From positions 8,932,166 through 8,996,165 of the forward strand of contig OY997655.1 in NCBI GenBank assembly GCA_963921795.1: a DNA stretch of 64,000 nt, written 5' to 3'. This document shows positions 10,166 through 20,460 of the stretch, in pieces. Position 1 is the stretch's first letter; every line of letters starts with the position of its first letter. Source of the DNA: Nannobrachium achirus. Lineage: Eukaryota; Chordata; Actinopteri; Myctophiformes; Myctophidae. The position numbers and the translations under genes were made by a program. The notes under the pieces were generated by a model. It saw only the letters and a program-made list of their open reading frames with translations, ran no database searches and was not told the origin of the DNA.

Positions 10166-10707
10166 TTCTAGCCTCGGAAACCCAGGCTTCTGTAGGCGAT
10201 AGGAAGAAAAAGAGGCCTGGGCGATCGCGTTATGATCGCTGTTGGAGGAAGTGTAGAATTCCCCTAACCAATCAGAGTGCAGAGAGCGTCGCACCGAATG
10301 TGTTGACGTCATGACGCAGCAGCGCTCTCTGCGCTGAGCAGAGGAGCAGAGGGGGGAGGGGGGAGGAGAACACATGCCTTTGGCCAGAGACTCGCGGAGA
10401 GATTCGCCCGCGCCCGCCCATCTGCCTACACAAACTGGTCCGCGTTAGGTTCGAGTGCACCTCTTCGGACTCCCATAACCCATAGCACTTACTGTAGCAC
10501 TTGCCTATCCTCAATGACCATACATGTAATTTAGATGGCATGTTTTTTTTTTGTATTGTACCAGTATGACTCCCTAATCTAGCTTTTACTGAATTCATAG
10601 TTTACTATTTCTATGCATTTGTTGTATTGATGTGTCTAAATCTGTTACTTTTCAAATACAGAAACAGCAAAGGTAGCAGATCTACAAGCTCGAAAAGCAG
10701 AGTCTGT
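10166..10707. other. Spacer with GC-rich patch and a half hairpin
   Basis: No gene is supported. The 10260-10400 stretch is purine-rich with a TGACGTCA word (10302-10309) as in CRE sites. At 10673-10697 one arm of the hairpin family (AGCAGATCTACAAGCTCG) appears without its partner. Confidence 0.4.
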
Positions 10708-11167
10708 TTAAAGGACAACTTTAGTTTTTTTCCAACAAGGGTTCATATTGTAGATTGTAATTAGAGAAAAGAAAAGATGAGAGTTAAAATGTTTTCATTT
10801 ACTGCTTTCTATCATTTTAGCCATTTTAGTATTTAGATTTCAGTGGGTGGGGGCATGCGTATTGCGTACAAGTGGCTAAATGTGTCTTTTTAGACACAAT
10901 AAGCTGACAATTTCTTTGTTACCATTTACACTAGCCCCCATAAGTCACATCTGCCCATGAAAGATTGCAGTGCATCTTGGGAATGGGATTATTGTGTCTA
11001 AAAAGACATATTTAGCCACTTGCATGCATGCCCTAAACTGGGGGCAAGCATGCAAATCATAATCGTTAAAATAACTAAAACGATAGAAAGAAGTAAATGA
11101 AAACATTTTAACACATCTTTTCTTTTCTCTAATTACAATCTAAAATATGAACAAAGTTGTCCTTTAA
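10708..11167. mobile_element. TTAA-flanked foldback element (AAGGACAAC ends)
   Basis: TTAA lies at 10708-10711 and 11164-11167. The ends AAGGACAACTTTAG and AAAGTTGTCCTT are inverted, and the arms continue for about 200 bp (CTGTTTCTATC/GATAGAAAG, TAGCCACTTG, GTGTCTAAAAAGACA). A much shorter relative is at 23635-23759. TTAA targeting is used by piggyBac and Kolobok superfamilies; which one is not decidable here. Confidence 0.8.
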
Positions 11168-11289
11168 ACACTCTTATCTGCAGGACAGCTGCTTTTCTCT
11201 CACAGTGTCCCCCCGGCTCCCCGGTCCTCGCCATCGTTCCAATCACCATAATAATGAATGCTTAATTAATAATTAATGATAGCAATCTG

Positions 11290-11335
11290 AGGATGGATGG
11301 ATGGATGGATGGATGGATGGATGGATGGATGGATG
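11290..11335. repeat. (GGAT)n microsatellite
   Basis: About eleven uninterrupted GGAT units. Confidence 0.95.
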
Positions 11336-11379
11336 CTCGCTCCCACAGAGCTACAGCTCAGATATCTAAGCATCCAGCG

Positions 11380-12159
11380 TAGAGCTTAGAAATTCAGCCC
11401 GAGCCCGACGGGACCCGACGGGTCGGCGCGGCGCGGGCTGGGCCGGGCTCAAATTTCCATGTATATGACGGGCTATGGGTCGGGTCGGGCTTTTATAATC
11501 CGGTAGGCAAGCGCAGCGCAGTATCATGATGTCTCTGTGACTGTGTAAACTGCGCGCTCATGACTCTATGGCTGCACCGCTGCGCTGTTTCGCAACTTGA
11601 CAGTTGAGCGTGAGTGTGTGTGTGCGTGCGCTGTGTGTGTGTGTGTGTGTGGCTGGCTGCTCGCTGCTGTGGCGTGTGCAGTGCATGCATGCGCTGCCAG
11701 CGCTGGTCGAGCAGAGCAGAGCGGAGGACATCGTTGAAACAGTCCACAGACACTTTTTGTATCCTAATAATCATAATAGACGTGAACGTTGTAGCTATAA
11801 TAGCCTGTGCGCCTGCTGTCTGATTTAGCGGCGGCCGTCAGCTGTGTTTTCCAGCAAGGCTTTTTGATTGATTGAAGAATTAGGCTCCGATGTTTATTTG
11901 TTCCATAATTAGCACGGTACTTGCTACAATGTCTTATATAGGTCTATATAAAGACAGTTGGAAAAGGACTCTGTTCTTAACAAATCACCATATGAGAAAA
12001 AAGGCTGCTGCAGCAATTAAGCTTGTTTATAATGTCGGGCTGCGGGCTGTGTCGGTCTCCAATTGTCAATTATGTATCGGGCTTTGGGCCGGGCTCGGGC
12101 TGCCGTTCTGTGGGGTGGGTTGGGCCGGGCTCATTTTTTTAGGCCCGATCTAAGCTCTA
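11380..12159. mobile_element. hAT-like element, TAGAGCTTAGA ends, 8 bp target duplication
   Basis: It starts TAGAGCTTAGA and ends TCTAAGCTCTA; ATCCAGCG flanks it exactly at 11372-11379 and 12160-12167. The 780 bp body has G/C-rich subterminal GGGCTCGGGC-type repeats on both sides and a (TG)n tract at 11610-11650. No transposase frame is present. Confidence 0.9.
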
Positions 12160-12249
12160 ATCCAGCGTTGTCACAGTAAACACAACCACCGCCGTGACAA
12201 ATCTATAGATTTATTACTTTTTGCATCGCGACAGATGGACCTTAACACA

Positions 12250-12715
12250 CCAGTAAGACTCCCTAATCGGGAGATAATTAGCGACCGTCAGGTCGCAGCG
12301 TGATTTTAGGGCAAAATGTGTAGGAGCAGTGTCCAAAAATGTGTTTGAAAAAATCGGCCTGAGGGTGGCGCTATATGGGACAGATCCATGTTGATGACAT
12401 GAGTGTAGACATACTGTGTAGTGATTTGCGTGATTTTAGGGCAACATTCGTAGGAGCAGTGTCCAAAAATTTGTTTTGCAAGAATCGGCCTCATGGTGGC
12501 GCTAGAAGAGGGCCATGTGAGAATTGATGGGTGGAGGTTGTGGTTTGGCAGGCAAGAAATTTGGCATGGATCGGGGCAACAGTTGCGGAGATATGAGCAG
12601 GGCAAAAGTGTGATGTGTGACAGACGGACTGACGGACTGACGGACGGACTGACAGACGGACTAACGGACAGCTGGTCGAGGTTTTGATAGTAATTGCGAC
12701 CTGACGGTCGCAATT
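12250..12715. repeat. G-type repeat with terminal palindromes (copy 1)
   Basis: It starts CAGTAAGACTCCCTAATCGG, whose CTCCC...GGGAG can pair, followed by GCGACCGTCAGGTCGC; it ends with the inverse GCGACCTGACGGTCGC. Internal phrases GGAGCAGTGTCCAAAAATG and TGGTGGCGCTA are duplicated. The right part is rich in GACGGACT units. Other copies: 16325, 36826, 42077 and 42613. I do not recognise the family. Confidence 0.75.
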
Positions 12716-13341
12716 AACAATTAACCCCAGGAACGTATTATTACCTTAACCAATATTTTATGCTTTAACTATTCAAAAATAGCAGATATACAAGCTCACA
12801 GCGCGGCACTAAAAATCTTGACAATTTGCGCAAGTCTTTGAATACATTGACCTGATTCTATAGATGTCCTCCTTCAGTGGTTCTCAAACTTTTTCATGTC
12901 AAAGACCCCTAGAATCATATGTATTTGGCCACCGACCCCATCTCAAAATATCATGTATTAGTGACCCCGTAGAAGCAAATATTTGAGTTAAAAATGTTCG
13001 CTTTAAATATATATATATATATATATTCAAATAAGATTTGCAAAAATGTTCACGATAAAAAAAAAAAGCAGCTCTACAAGAGCTTGTATATCTGCTATCT
13101 TTTCCAATAAGTAAAGCATAAAATAATTCTAGATCATAAAGGAGTAGTTAACCCCCAAAATGACTTTTTCTATTGATTACTCATGCTATGGAGCAGGGAC
13201 GTGCTGGGCCCCTGATTCAGCCCTGGAAAAAGATTTGAAGAGGCCCTCGTTGCGCCCTTAGCGCTGCTGCTACTCAAAGATTTGCCATTTCAGATCATGA
13301 CAAAGTGACAAGCCAGTGGGCCAAGTACATGAGTTATATTT

Positions 13342-13592
13342 CGATGTTGTCAGGTGGAAACCTTGTGTAGTCCAAAACCGTTTGTTTTGTATTTATCATT
13401 TTAAAAGTGAGTTAAACTAGTGAAAAGAGCAGATCTACAAGCACACAACGCCTCGCACCGCTGTATGCTTGTAGATCTGCTGTTTTCACTACTTTTGTGC
13501 AACGGTCTTGTATGATGAAGCAGGGCTTAGCTTTGCAAAAAAACGTACAAATTTGAAACTTGGAGATACGAGGTTTCTGCCCGACAGTGACG
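13342..13592. mobile_element. T-type element, best-preserved copy
   Basis: Left end GATGTTGTCAGGTGGAAACC, right end GGTTTCTGCCCGACAGTGAC; a central hairpin at 13419-13490. About 250 bp, no coding capacity. It is nested inside the hAT-like element 13194-13741. Confidence 0.75.
13419..13490. repeat. Hairpin repeat, class B variant
   Basis: Arms AGTGAAAAGAGCAGATCTAC and GTAGATCTGCTGTTTTCACT; the tip GCCTCGCACCGCTG has lost symmetry. Confidence 0.8.
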
Positions 13593-14002
13593 ATTTACTT
13601 TGTTGGCCGCCTGGCCCCCAAAATGGAACGAAGGCCGACATTTTATTTTAATTTTTTTCCTAATGGCCGGCCTGGACCGGCCGGGAATGAACCGGCCGTT
13701 CGGGAGTTGCCCCGCTTTTCCCAATGGCCAGCACGTCCCTGCTATGGAGACTTGAGTTCAATGATATTTATGAGTTTTTGTTGCATTCCTAAGACAATAA
13801 TTTCATAACAATAAATGTACCCAAATGCATTTGGAATCAAGGAGGGTAAATTGACTAAAATCGATTTTTTGTTAATGTGACAATTTCTGACAAATACAAA
13901 AAAAGATATTATTGAACTCAAGTCTCCATGGCGAGAGTAATCACTAATCAATAGACACAAAAGTCATTTTGGGGGTGAACTACTCCTTTAATGGGTTTAT
14001 AA

Positions 14003-14692
14003 TGTGAAGAAGATTCTGAACTGTGTCCGAGACACACACTATCGGAGGCTGATAAAACATTGTGTGCCTGTTAAAAGCCGGAGAACCAATTCACCATGCC
14101 TTCAACAGAAGTCACACTAATGTTCCGGGTGACTGGCCGGGAGATGATGGCTTTGGTGCCTTATGAAATACTGCTCTCATATCTAATAGAGTGGGTTCAG
14201 GATCCATAGAGTACTGCAGGCCGAAGTCAAGGTCTCCCCTCGGAGCAATAAAGATATTTTACCATTTAAAGAAAAACCCCATTGCTCTTTTTCTAAAGTC
14301 AGTTAATATAAGGACGAAACATGAATAAAATATTAAAGTGTGGATGTTCTGTGGGCCAGGTGGCTCGGAATCGTTTATGATATTTAGTTATAGGCCTATA
14401 TTGGACAGTCTGAGATTTGTAGTCAGGCTCCGAGGCTAGTATTTTCTCGCCTCCTTGGATACATTAATAATTTGCCTTTGGCAGTGTGTGCTCGGTTGGT
14501 GCCCTATGAGTAAAATGCCTATATTTTTCTTTTTCTTTAACACAGATTTAACTTTTCTTTCTTCTTTTCTTTTTCTTCTTTCTTTCTTCTACTTTTTTTT
14601 TTGGGGGGTGTGCTACTACCACTTTCCCACCCAATTTAGTTGTTTTTGCCGATTGATTCTTCCCCACACGCATTTGTGTGCTGTCTCAGCTG
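14003..14692. other. Non-coding spacer
   Basis: I see no gene, paired ends or array. A pyrimidine-rich run (14525-14600) precedes the minisatellite. Confidence 0.4.
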
Positions 14693-15483
14693 TTGTGTCC
14701 TACTGACTCAACCTGCCAGTGAGGAGCCCCCACCGGGAGGACGTACTGTCGTATCCTACTGACTCAACCTGCCAGTGAGTGAGGAGCCCCCACCGGGAGG
14801 ACGTACTGTCGTATCCTACTGACTCACCTGCCAGTGAGGAGCCCCCACCGAGAGGACGTACTGTCGTATCCTACTGACTCAACCTGCCAGTGAGGAGCCC
14901 CCACCGGGAGGACGTACTGTTGTATCCTACTGGCTCAACCTGCCAGTGAGGAGCCCCCACCGGGAGGACGTACTGTTGTATCCTACTGGCTCAACCTGCC
15001 AGTGAGGAGCCCCCACCGGGAGGACGTACTGTTGTATCCTACTGGCTCAACCTGCCAGTGAGGAGCCCCCACCGGGAGGACGTACCGTCGTATCCTACTG
15101 ACTCAACCTGCCAGTGAGGAGCCCCCACCAGGAGGACGTACTGTTGTATCCTACTGACTCACCTGCCAGTGAGGAGCCCCCACCGGGAGGACGTACTGTT
15201 GTATCCTACTGGCTCACCTAGCCAGTGAGGAGCCCCCACCGGGAGGACGTACTGTTGTATCCTACTGGCTCAACCTGCCAGTGAGGAGCCCCCACCGGGA
15301 GGACGCACTGTTGTATCCTACTGACTCAACCTACCAGTGAGGAGCCCCCACCGGGAGGACGTACTGTTGTATCCTACTGGCTCAACCTACCAGTGAGGAG
15401 CCCCCACCGGGAGGACGTACTGTTGTATCCTACTGACTCAACCTGCCAGTGAGGAGCCCCCACCGGGAGGACGTACTGTTGTA
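14693..15483. repeat. Minisatellite, ~56 bp unit, about 14 copies
   Basis: The unit contains CCTACTGACTCAACCTGCC, AGTGAGGAGCCCCCACC and GGGAGGACGTACTGTT. Units differ by single bases (GACTC/GGCTC, GTCGT/GTTGT) and small indels. No continuous reading frame is conserved. The array resumes at 15810. Confidence 0.95.
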
Positions 15484-15795
15484 ATAATAATAATAATGAA
15501 TTGCATTTTTATAGCGCTTTTCTAAGCAAGTTGCGAACTCAAAGCGCTTACAATGGTTCATTCATTCATACATTGGGAGGTGAAGCGGCGAACAGTCAAC
15601 GCCAGCGTCCTCACTTCCCACATTCACACACCAATAGTGGCAACTGACCAGCTGACACCATTGGAGGCAACGCGGGGTTCAGTGTCTTGCCCAAGGACAC
15701 TTCGACATGTAGACAGGAGTAGCCGGGATGTGAACCGCCGACCCACGGACCATTGGCCACCCCGCTCTACTTCCTGAGCCACAGCCGCCCACACA
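15484..15795 (-). mobile_element. tRNA-derived SINE inserted into the minisatellite
   Basis: Read on the minus strand it starts GGCGGCTGTGGCTCAGGAAG, matching a pol III box A (TGGCTCAGGAAG), followed ~45 bp later by a box B-like GGTTCACATCC. The tail holds the pair AGCGCTTTGAG and AGAAAAGCGCTATAAAAATG and a (TTA)n end. This head-body-tail order is that of fish tRNA-derived SINEs, transcribed by RNA polymerase III and moved by a LINE. It splits the minisatellite. Confidence 0.85.
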
Positions 15796-15809
15796 ATCCT
15801 ACTACTACT

Positions 15810-16022
15810 ACTGTATCCTACTGACTCACCTGCCAGTGAGGAGCCCCCACCGGGAGGACTGTACTGTTGTATCCTACTGACTCAACCTGCCAGTGAGGAG
15901 CCCCCACCGGGAGGACGTACTGTTGTATCCTAGTGACTCAACCTGCCAGTGAGGAGCCCCCACCGGGAGGACATACTGTTGTATCCTACTGACTCACCTG
16001 CCAGTAAGGAGCCCCCACCACA
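15810..16022. repeat. Minisatellite, ~56 bp unit, last four units
   Basis: Continuation of the 14693-15483 array beyond the SINE, with the same unit and orientation; the last unit is cut after CCCCCACCA. Confidence 0.93.
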
Positions 16023-16457
16023 CTCCCTGTTTACCCCCAGCCCGTAGGATTACATGCAGTGACAAATATCACCCTCCCTCCTGCTCTGCTGTGGTGGGCA
16101 GACACTTAACTGCACCCTTATTTGCATATCTTTTTGAAAGAGGGGTATTTTGGAATTGTAATATTTCTTTATGACCCAGGGAGTGTGGCTTTGATGTCAG
16201 GACGTAATGATTCACAGTGATTCATAATCCAACTCTGCGACGCGTTGGTGAGCTTGAAGATCTGCACACATTGACTCTAATCATAGTGCATACTGTCAAA
16301 GGAGTCTATGAAGCCGTCTACGAAACCAGTAAGACTCCCTAAATCGGGAGATATGCGACCGACAGGTCGCGTACACAAACTTTAGAAGGCATTGGTAGCC
16401 AATGAGGAGGGAATATGGGAAATGGGACAGATCCATGTTGATGACATGACTCTAGAC

Positions 16458-16984
16458 CAGGGGCATAGTTCTGCCGATTTAAAATGACTCCAATACGGAA
16501 CTAAAACTTCCTATGATTGGCCGCTAGTTGCGCTGTTTTCCCCCCCGGCCGATCGCAAAAACAATTTCCCACCATTGGATCCCATTCATTTCCCCCTTTC
16601 GTTTTCTAACCTTAATTAACATTTTCATGAATACTGTATGGTTCCTATCGCTAGTTAAAAAATGCTTTTCAATCACCATCATATTCGTTTTGTCGAAATG
16701 TGGTCAAATGTATTCTAAAATAAATGATAAAGTTGCGGGGGGGCGTGGCCAACTAAACTGATACCAGCCGGCTGTGTTCTTCATCGTGTGCTGTATTTCG
16801 GGAGGCTCCGACCACATTCTCCCATGTATCCCTGCGTTGCACGTGACCGTTGGCAGCCAATAGCATCTCTGATGCTTTTACAATTCTTATGATGGCGACA
16901 CCCATTCCAAGGGGTAGAAAAGGGCCATTTGCGCTGCATAGAAACCAATGGCTTCGCATCGTCCATATTTTTCTACAGTCTATG
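16458..16984. mobile_element. hAT-like element flanked by CTCTAGAC
   Basis: It starts CAGGGGCATAGTTC and ends TACAGTCTATG; CTCTAGAC lies immediately on both sides (16450-16457, 16985-16992). It holds no transposase. The right flank copy is shared with the next element. Confidence 0.75.
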
Positions 16985-16992
16985 CTCTAGAC

Positions 16993-17684
16993 CATACATG
17001 GGCAACTGGCGGCCCGGGGGCTTAAAGGAGTAGTTCACCCCCAAAATGACTTTTTTTCTATTGATTAGTCACGCCATGGAGACTAGAGTTCAATAATATT
17101 TTTTGGTTTTTGTCACATTCCTAAGACAAAAATTTGATTCGAGTAAATGTACCCCCATTGATTCCGGATGGTGACCCGTTTCGAAACGGGTCACCATCCG
17201 GAACGAATGGGGGTAAATGTATTGTTATCACATTTTTGTCTTAGGAATGCGACAAAAACCAAAAAATATTATTGAACTCTAGTCTCCATGGCATGAGTAA
17301 TCAATAGAAAAAAAGTCATTTTGGGGGTGAACTACTCCTTTAATGGTTACCGCAGTGTGAATGACTATTTTGATTTCAGCTGTTACAATTCAAACATGCA
17401 AACATGACCCGCCTTTATTACTTCAGTCTATATTAGTAGCTTAATATTTTTTCATGTCCAATGTATTTGTATTTAAGTGCATGAAGTTAATAACATATTA
17501 AATGCATTTGAAATTAAATAAAAATTCCAATTCAAGAATAGCGATAAATAATTCAGGATTCCAATTCAAGTGTGACGCTTGTAGATCGGCTATTTTTGCT
17601 ATTTTTGACAGTATGCATTGTGGCCCTCTGGAGTGAGTGTGAAAATATATTGGCCCTCTCCATCATCAAAGTTTCCCACCTCTG
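16993..17684. mobile_element. hAT-like element flanked by CTCTAGAC, with a nested TTAA foldback
   Basis: It starts CATACATGGGCAACTGGC and ends TTTCCCACCTCTG, the same family as 8692-9216 in reverse. CTCTAGAC lies at 16985-16992 and 17685-17692. The element holds the foldback 17022-17343 and a one-armed hairpin remnant (CTTGTAGATCGGCTATTTTT, near 17577). Confidence 0.85.
17022..17343. mobile_element. TTAA foldback element, near-complete 322 bp palindrome
   Basis: TTAA at 17022-17025 and 17340-17343 flank ends AGGAGTAGTTCACCC and GGGTGAACTACTCCT. The two arms stay complementary to a central GGTGACCCGTTTCGAAACGG, with a few indels. It is nested in 16993-17684. Confidence 0.92.
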
Positions 17685-17955
17685 CTCTAGACATACTGTG
17701 TACCACTTTGCGTGATTTTAGGGCAAAATCTGTAGGAGCGGTGTCCAAAAATGTGTTTTGCAAGAATCTGCCTCATGGTGGCGCTAGAAGAGGGCCATGT
17801 GACACATGAGGGGTGGAGGTTGTGGTTTGGCAGCCAAGGAGTGTCTGTGTGCAAAGTTTGGCATTGGGGCAACGGTGGCGGAGATGAGTAGGGGAAAAGT
17901 GTTACGCGACGTGACGTGACAGACAGCTGGTGGAGGTTTTGATAATAACTGACAA

Positions 17956-19391
17956 TCAATGATAAAGTTAAATCTGCAACGTGTGACATACTAGCACGTG
18001 AGCTTGTATCTCTGCTAGTTTTTGACTTGCCAATGCAGAAAATCTCAAACAACACATAATTCCCGGTTTTAAAGGATAGTTGTTAACAACTTGGGTGCCA
18101 AACTCGTTCAGTAACGAGTTAAGGCCACTAGGGGTCACCCTGCCAAAAGGAGTCGTCTCGTTCATGAACGAGACAACAAAGGGTTAACTGTGCAGCGTGC
18201 TGCGTGCATGCTGTGACCTGTGAATGACCCTAGTCATACGTCACCCCGTAGCACAGAGAGAGAGAGAGAAAATGGATGCTCTAGGCTGCATTGATTTCCA
18301 TTCTACTCTGAAACATAAAAAGGGCTTTATCTCTGAATGAGGTGAAAAGAACGCCAGGGAAGCAGAGATCTGATTGTTTTCACGGCGACACTTTACCGCG
18401 ATGGTCGGCCGCGGTTTGGATTTTAGTTTCGCGAGCGTTTGTAAACAAATGGATTTTCTTCCTCAATCGTCAGTGGACACCCACGTGCACACGCACGAAG
18501 CTTCCGAGGCTCTTCAAAATAAAGCGTGAGTGAACGGCGGCAGCAGCAAAAGCTAGAAATGTTAGAAACCTGAGCAGCCCCTGTGTTAAGATGCAGAGAT
18601 ACACAGCTCCCTTGTGGAGGGCAGATCCAGTTTGTAGCAGTCAGACACAGATCACTTCAAGAGACCACGTTTCGCCGCTCCCTTAACGACCCGAGTGCCA
18701 CTTTCGACGCGGTCGACCACCGTGCCATCCGCCCTGGGGGGAGGGGCCGGCCCGTCGTGGCGCGAGGGCAGATTTGATATGGCCCGCGGCTGCCTTCCTA
18801 AAAATGCATTATTTATTACCAGTCTGCCAGTCCAGTCATGTGAAATTCATGTTTTGAGTTTTGAAAATAAACTTTTTGCAAAGCTCCAGAAAGTCTGACT
18901 AAAATGTTTTGCTGTTGTTGTACATCTGTCTGTGTCTGTATGTATGTATTCCATTATGTTTGTATGTCCGTCCGTAGCCCCGTCCAACCCACATTGGGCA
19001 AGATTTTTTTTTTCCTGCTATTGTGTTATTGTTTGTAGTGTAGTCTGTGTACTGAGACCCCCTAGGGGTGCTGGTGCTCAATGAATAAATAATACCTCAC
19101 CTGGACTGATGTAATGCAGTAAAATACACTACAAGACACTGGTTGAGCACATTCATTCATATTCCTAACATGCGCACCCACGCACACACGCACACACGCA
19201 CAGACGCACGCACGCACAGTCGCACGCGCACACAAGCACACCTGCTGACAACATTGAAAGAATCATCCCACCCAGACAGAAGGACAGAATGTAAAATGTT
19301 TTGTTGTGTATGTGGTCTCTTGTCGGGCGCAAACAAACCTCTTATGTCCAAAACTGTTACTTTTAAGGAATTCACAATTCAAAAACAAAAG
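17956..19391. other. Spacer: hairpin fragment, small palindromes, CA-rich tract
   Basis: No gene is supported. 17990-18025 holds a hairpin half (GTGAGCTTGTATCTCTGC). 18093-18170 has two small palindromes (AACTCGTTCAGTAACGAGTT, CTCGTTCATGAACGAG). 18257-18271 is (GA)n, and 19170-19235 is a CACACGC-rich tract. Confidence 0.4.
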
Positions 19392-19453
19392 CAAAAGCAG
19401 CAGATCTACAAGCTCGAGCGACGCATTTCGAGCTTGTAGATCTGCTACTTTTG
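19392..19453. repeat. Hairpin repeat, short-tip form
   Basis: Arms CAGCAGATCTACAAGCTCGA and TCGAGCTTGTAGATCTGCTA with a tip of only about a dozen bases (GCGACGCATT). Confidence 0.85.
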
Positions 19454-19498
19454 TTTTGATGCATTTATGTGACGGCGTGGTATGATGATCACGTAAGG

Positions 19499-19863
19499 CA
19501 GTGGTTCTCAACCTTTTCAGGCCGCGACCCCCCAAATAATCATATTTTAACTGGGGACCCCCCACCCCGACGAGCACTAAGAGTTGAGGTATCATTACAT
19601 TTTGTATAACACGGTTCTATTGTGAAAATAGCAGATCTATATGTTCACAACGCCTCGCGTTGCGAGCATGCTATTTTCACAATTTCTGCCTTTTACAACT
19701 TGGCCAATGTTATAATTTGTCAATTTAGAGGTATTATAAAGTCCTTAAATTGTGCAGATACCGTCTATACACTTAAACTGTATACACTTAAACTGTACAT
19801 TAAGCTAATCATCTGCCAGGCTACCCCACAAAATAATTTGGCCCACATGTTGAGAACCACATT
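19499..19863. mobile_element. hAT-like element with CAGTGGTTCTCAAC ends and central hairpin
   Basis: It starts CAGTGGTTCTCAACC and ends GTTGAGAACCACATT, the Charlie-type terminal sequence. The hairpin 19621-19680 lies in the middle. No clear target duplication. Confidence 0.65.
19621..19680. repeat. Hairpin repeat, class B
   Basis: Outer arms GTGAAAATAGCA and TGCTATTTTCAC, with a tip CGCCTCGCGTTGCG; the middle of the right arm has lost several bases. Confidence 0.75.
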
Positions 19864-20154
19864 TTACGAGAATAAATAAAACAAAACAACAGAACAGAAA
19901 GTTAAAAAATGGATATGAGGTTTCTGACAAACATTGGTTCTCCGACAGATTTCTGGAGCCGGAGGGGGTTGTTGTTTGTAGCTGCTCAGAGATGTGTGTT
20001 ACCCCGGAATGTCTTCACAAAACACAGTCTATCATTGTCACGCTTCGCTAGTCTCTCTCTGTCCGTCTCTCTCTGTCTCTCTCTCTCTTCACTGGACCAC
20101 AATCGCACACGTTCCATTCCGTCTCGCTCTGTCTGTTTCTCTTCACTGGACCAC

Positions 20155-20460
20155 TAGCTCAAACTTTGCTTCTGTGGGGGTCCCTGGAACAACATATTTT
20201 GAGATGGGGAGGGGGGGGGGGGGGGTCCGTGGCCAAATACATATCATTTTGGGGGTCCTTGACATGAAAAAGTTTGAGCACCACTGACATATAGGAACAT
20301 AGGTTTAATGGAACAGTTATAGAATAGGTTAAAAATATTCAAAGACTTTCACAAATAATGTTCACGATTTTTCAAAAATAGCAGATCTACAAGCTCGCAG
20401 CACGGCACTCAGTGCCCGGTCTGCGAGCTTGTATATCTGCTATCTTTCAATATTAAAGCA
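20155..20460. mobile_element. P-type element, right part only
   Basis: A core from CTCAAACTTTGCTTCTG through GTTTGAGCACCACTGACAT to the hairpin 20374-20446. It interrupts duplicated TCTCTTCACTGGACCAC sequence seen on both sides (near 20088 and 20461). A G-run lies at 20209-20225. Confidence 0.55.
20374..20446. repeat. Hairpin repeat, class A
   Basis: Arms AAAAATAGCAGATCTACAAG and CTTGTATATCTGCTATCTTT; the tip GCACGGCACTCAGTGCCCGG is partly decayed. Confidence 0.8.

Larger units (their letters stand above)
13194..13741. mobile_element. hAT-like element with 8 bp target duplication CTATGGAG
   Basis: Ends CAGGGACGTGCTGG and CCAGCACGTCCCTG are perfectly inverted; CTATGGAG flanks it at 13186-13193 and 13742-13749. 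It is inserted in the TTAA foldback and carries a T-type element within. Confidence 0.9.
13136..13991. mobile_element. TTAA-type foldback element (AGGAGTAGTT ends), interrupted
   Basis: The ends AAAGGAGTAGTTAACCCCCA and GGGGGTGAACTACTCCTTTA are inverted. The right flank is TTAA (13988-13991) and the left is the mutated form ATAA. Removing 13194-13741 gives a foldback matching 17022-17343. It is nested in the P-type element 12740-14002. Confidence 0.8.
12740..14002. mobile_element. P-type element holding a four-layer nest of insertions
   Basis: The left hairpin arm is at 12775-12810, the core CAGTGGTTCTCAAACT at about 12876, and a decayed right hairpin at 13066-13104. The expected right end resumes after the TTAA element at 13988 as TTAATGGG. 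Confidence 0.55.
16325..17955. repeat. G-type repeat (copy 2) split by two hAT-like insertions
   Basis: The left part 16325-16457 matches copy 3 at 36826 (ACAAACTTTAGAAGGCA, GATGACATGACT). The sequence resumes at 17693 with ATACTGTGTACCACTTTGCG. All intervening DNA is accounted for by two elements and their CTCTAGAC target copies. Confidence 0.82.

Noticed and set aside
15720-15795. tRNA gene
   Set aside because: Box A and box B words are present, but sequence continues into a SINE body and (TAA)n tail; no complete cloverleaf.
14693-16022. Possible CRISPR array
   Set aside because: Units are contiguous without unique spacers and the context is eukaryotic; it is a minisatellite.
18583-18777. 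RT-like phrase SATFDAVDH
   Set aside because: Resembles the LINE FDTVDH motif over nine residues only, with no other RT block in any frame nearby.
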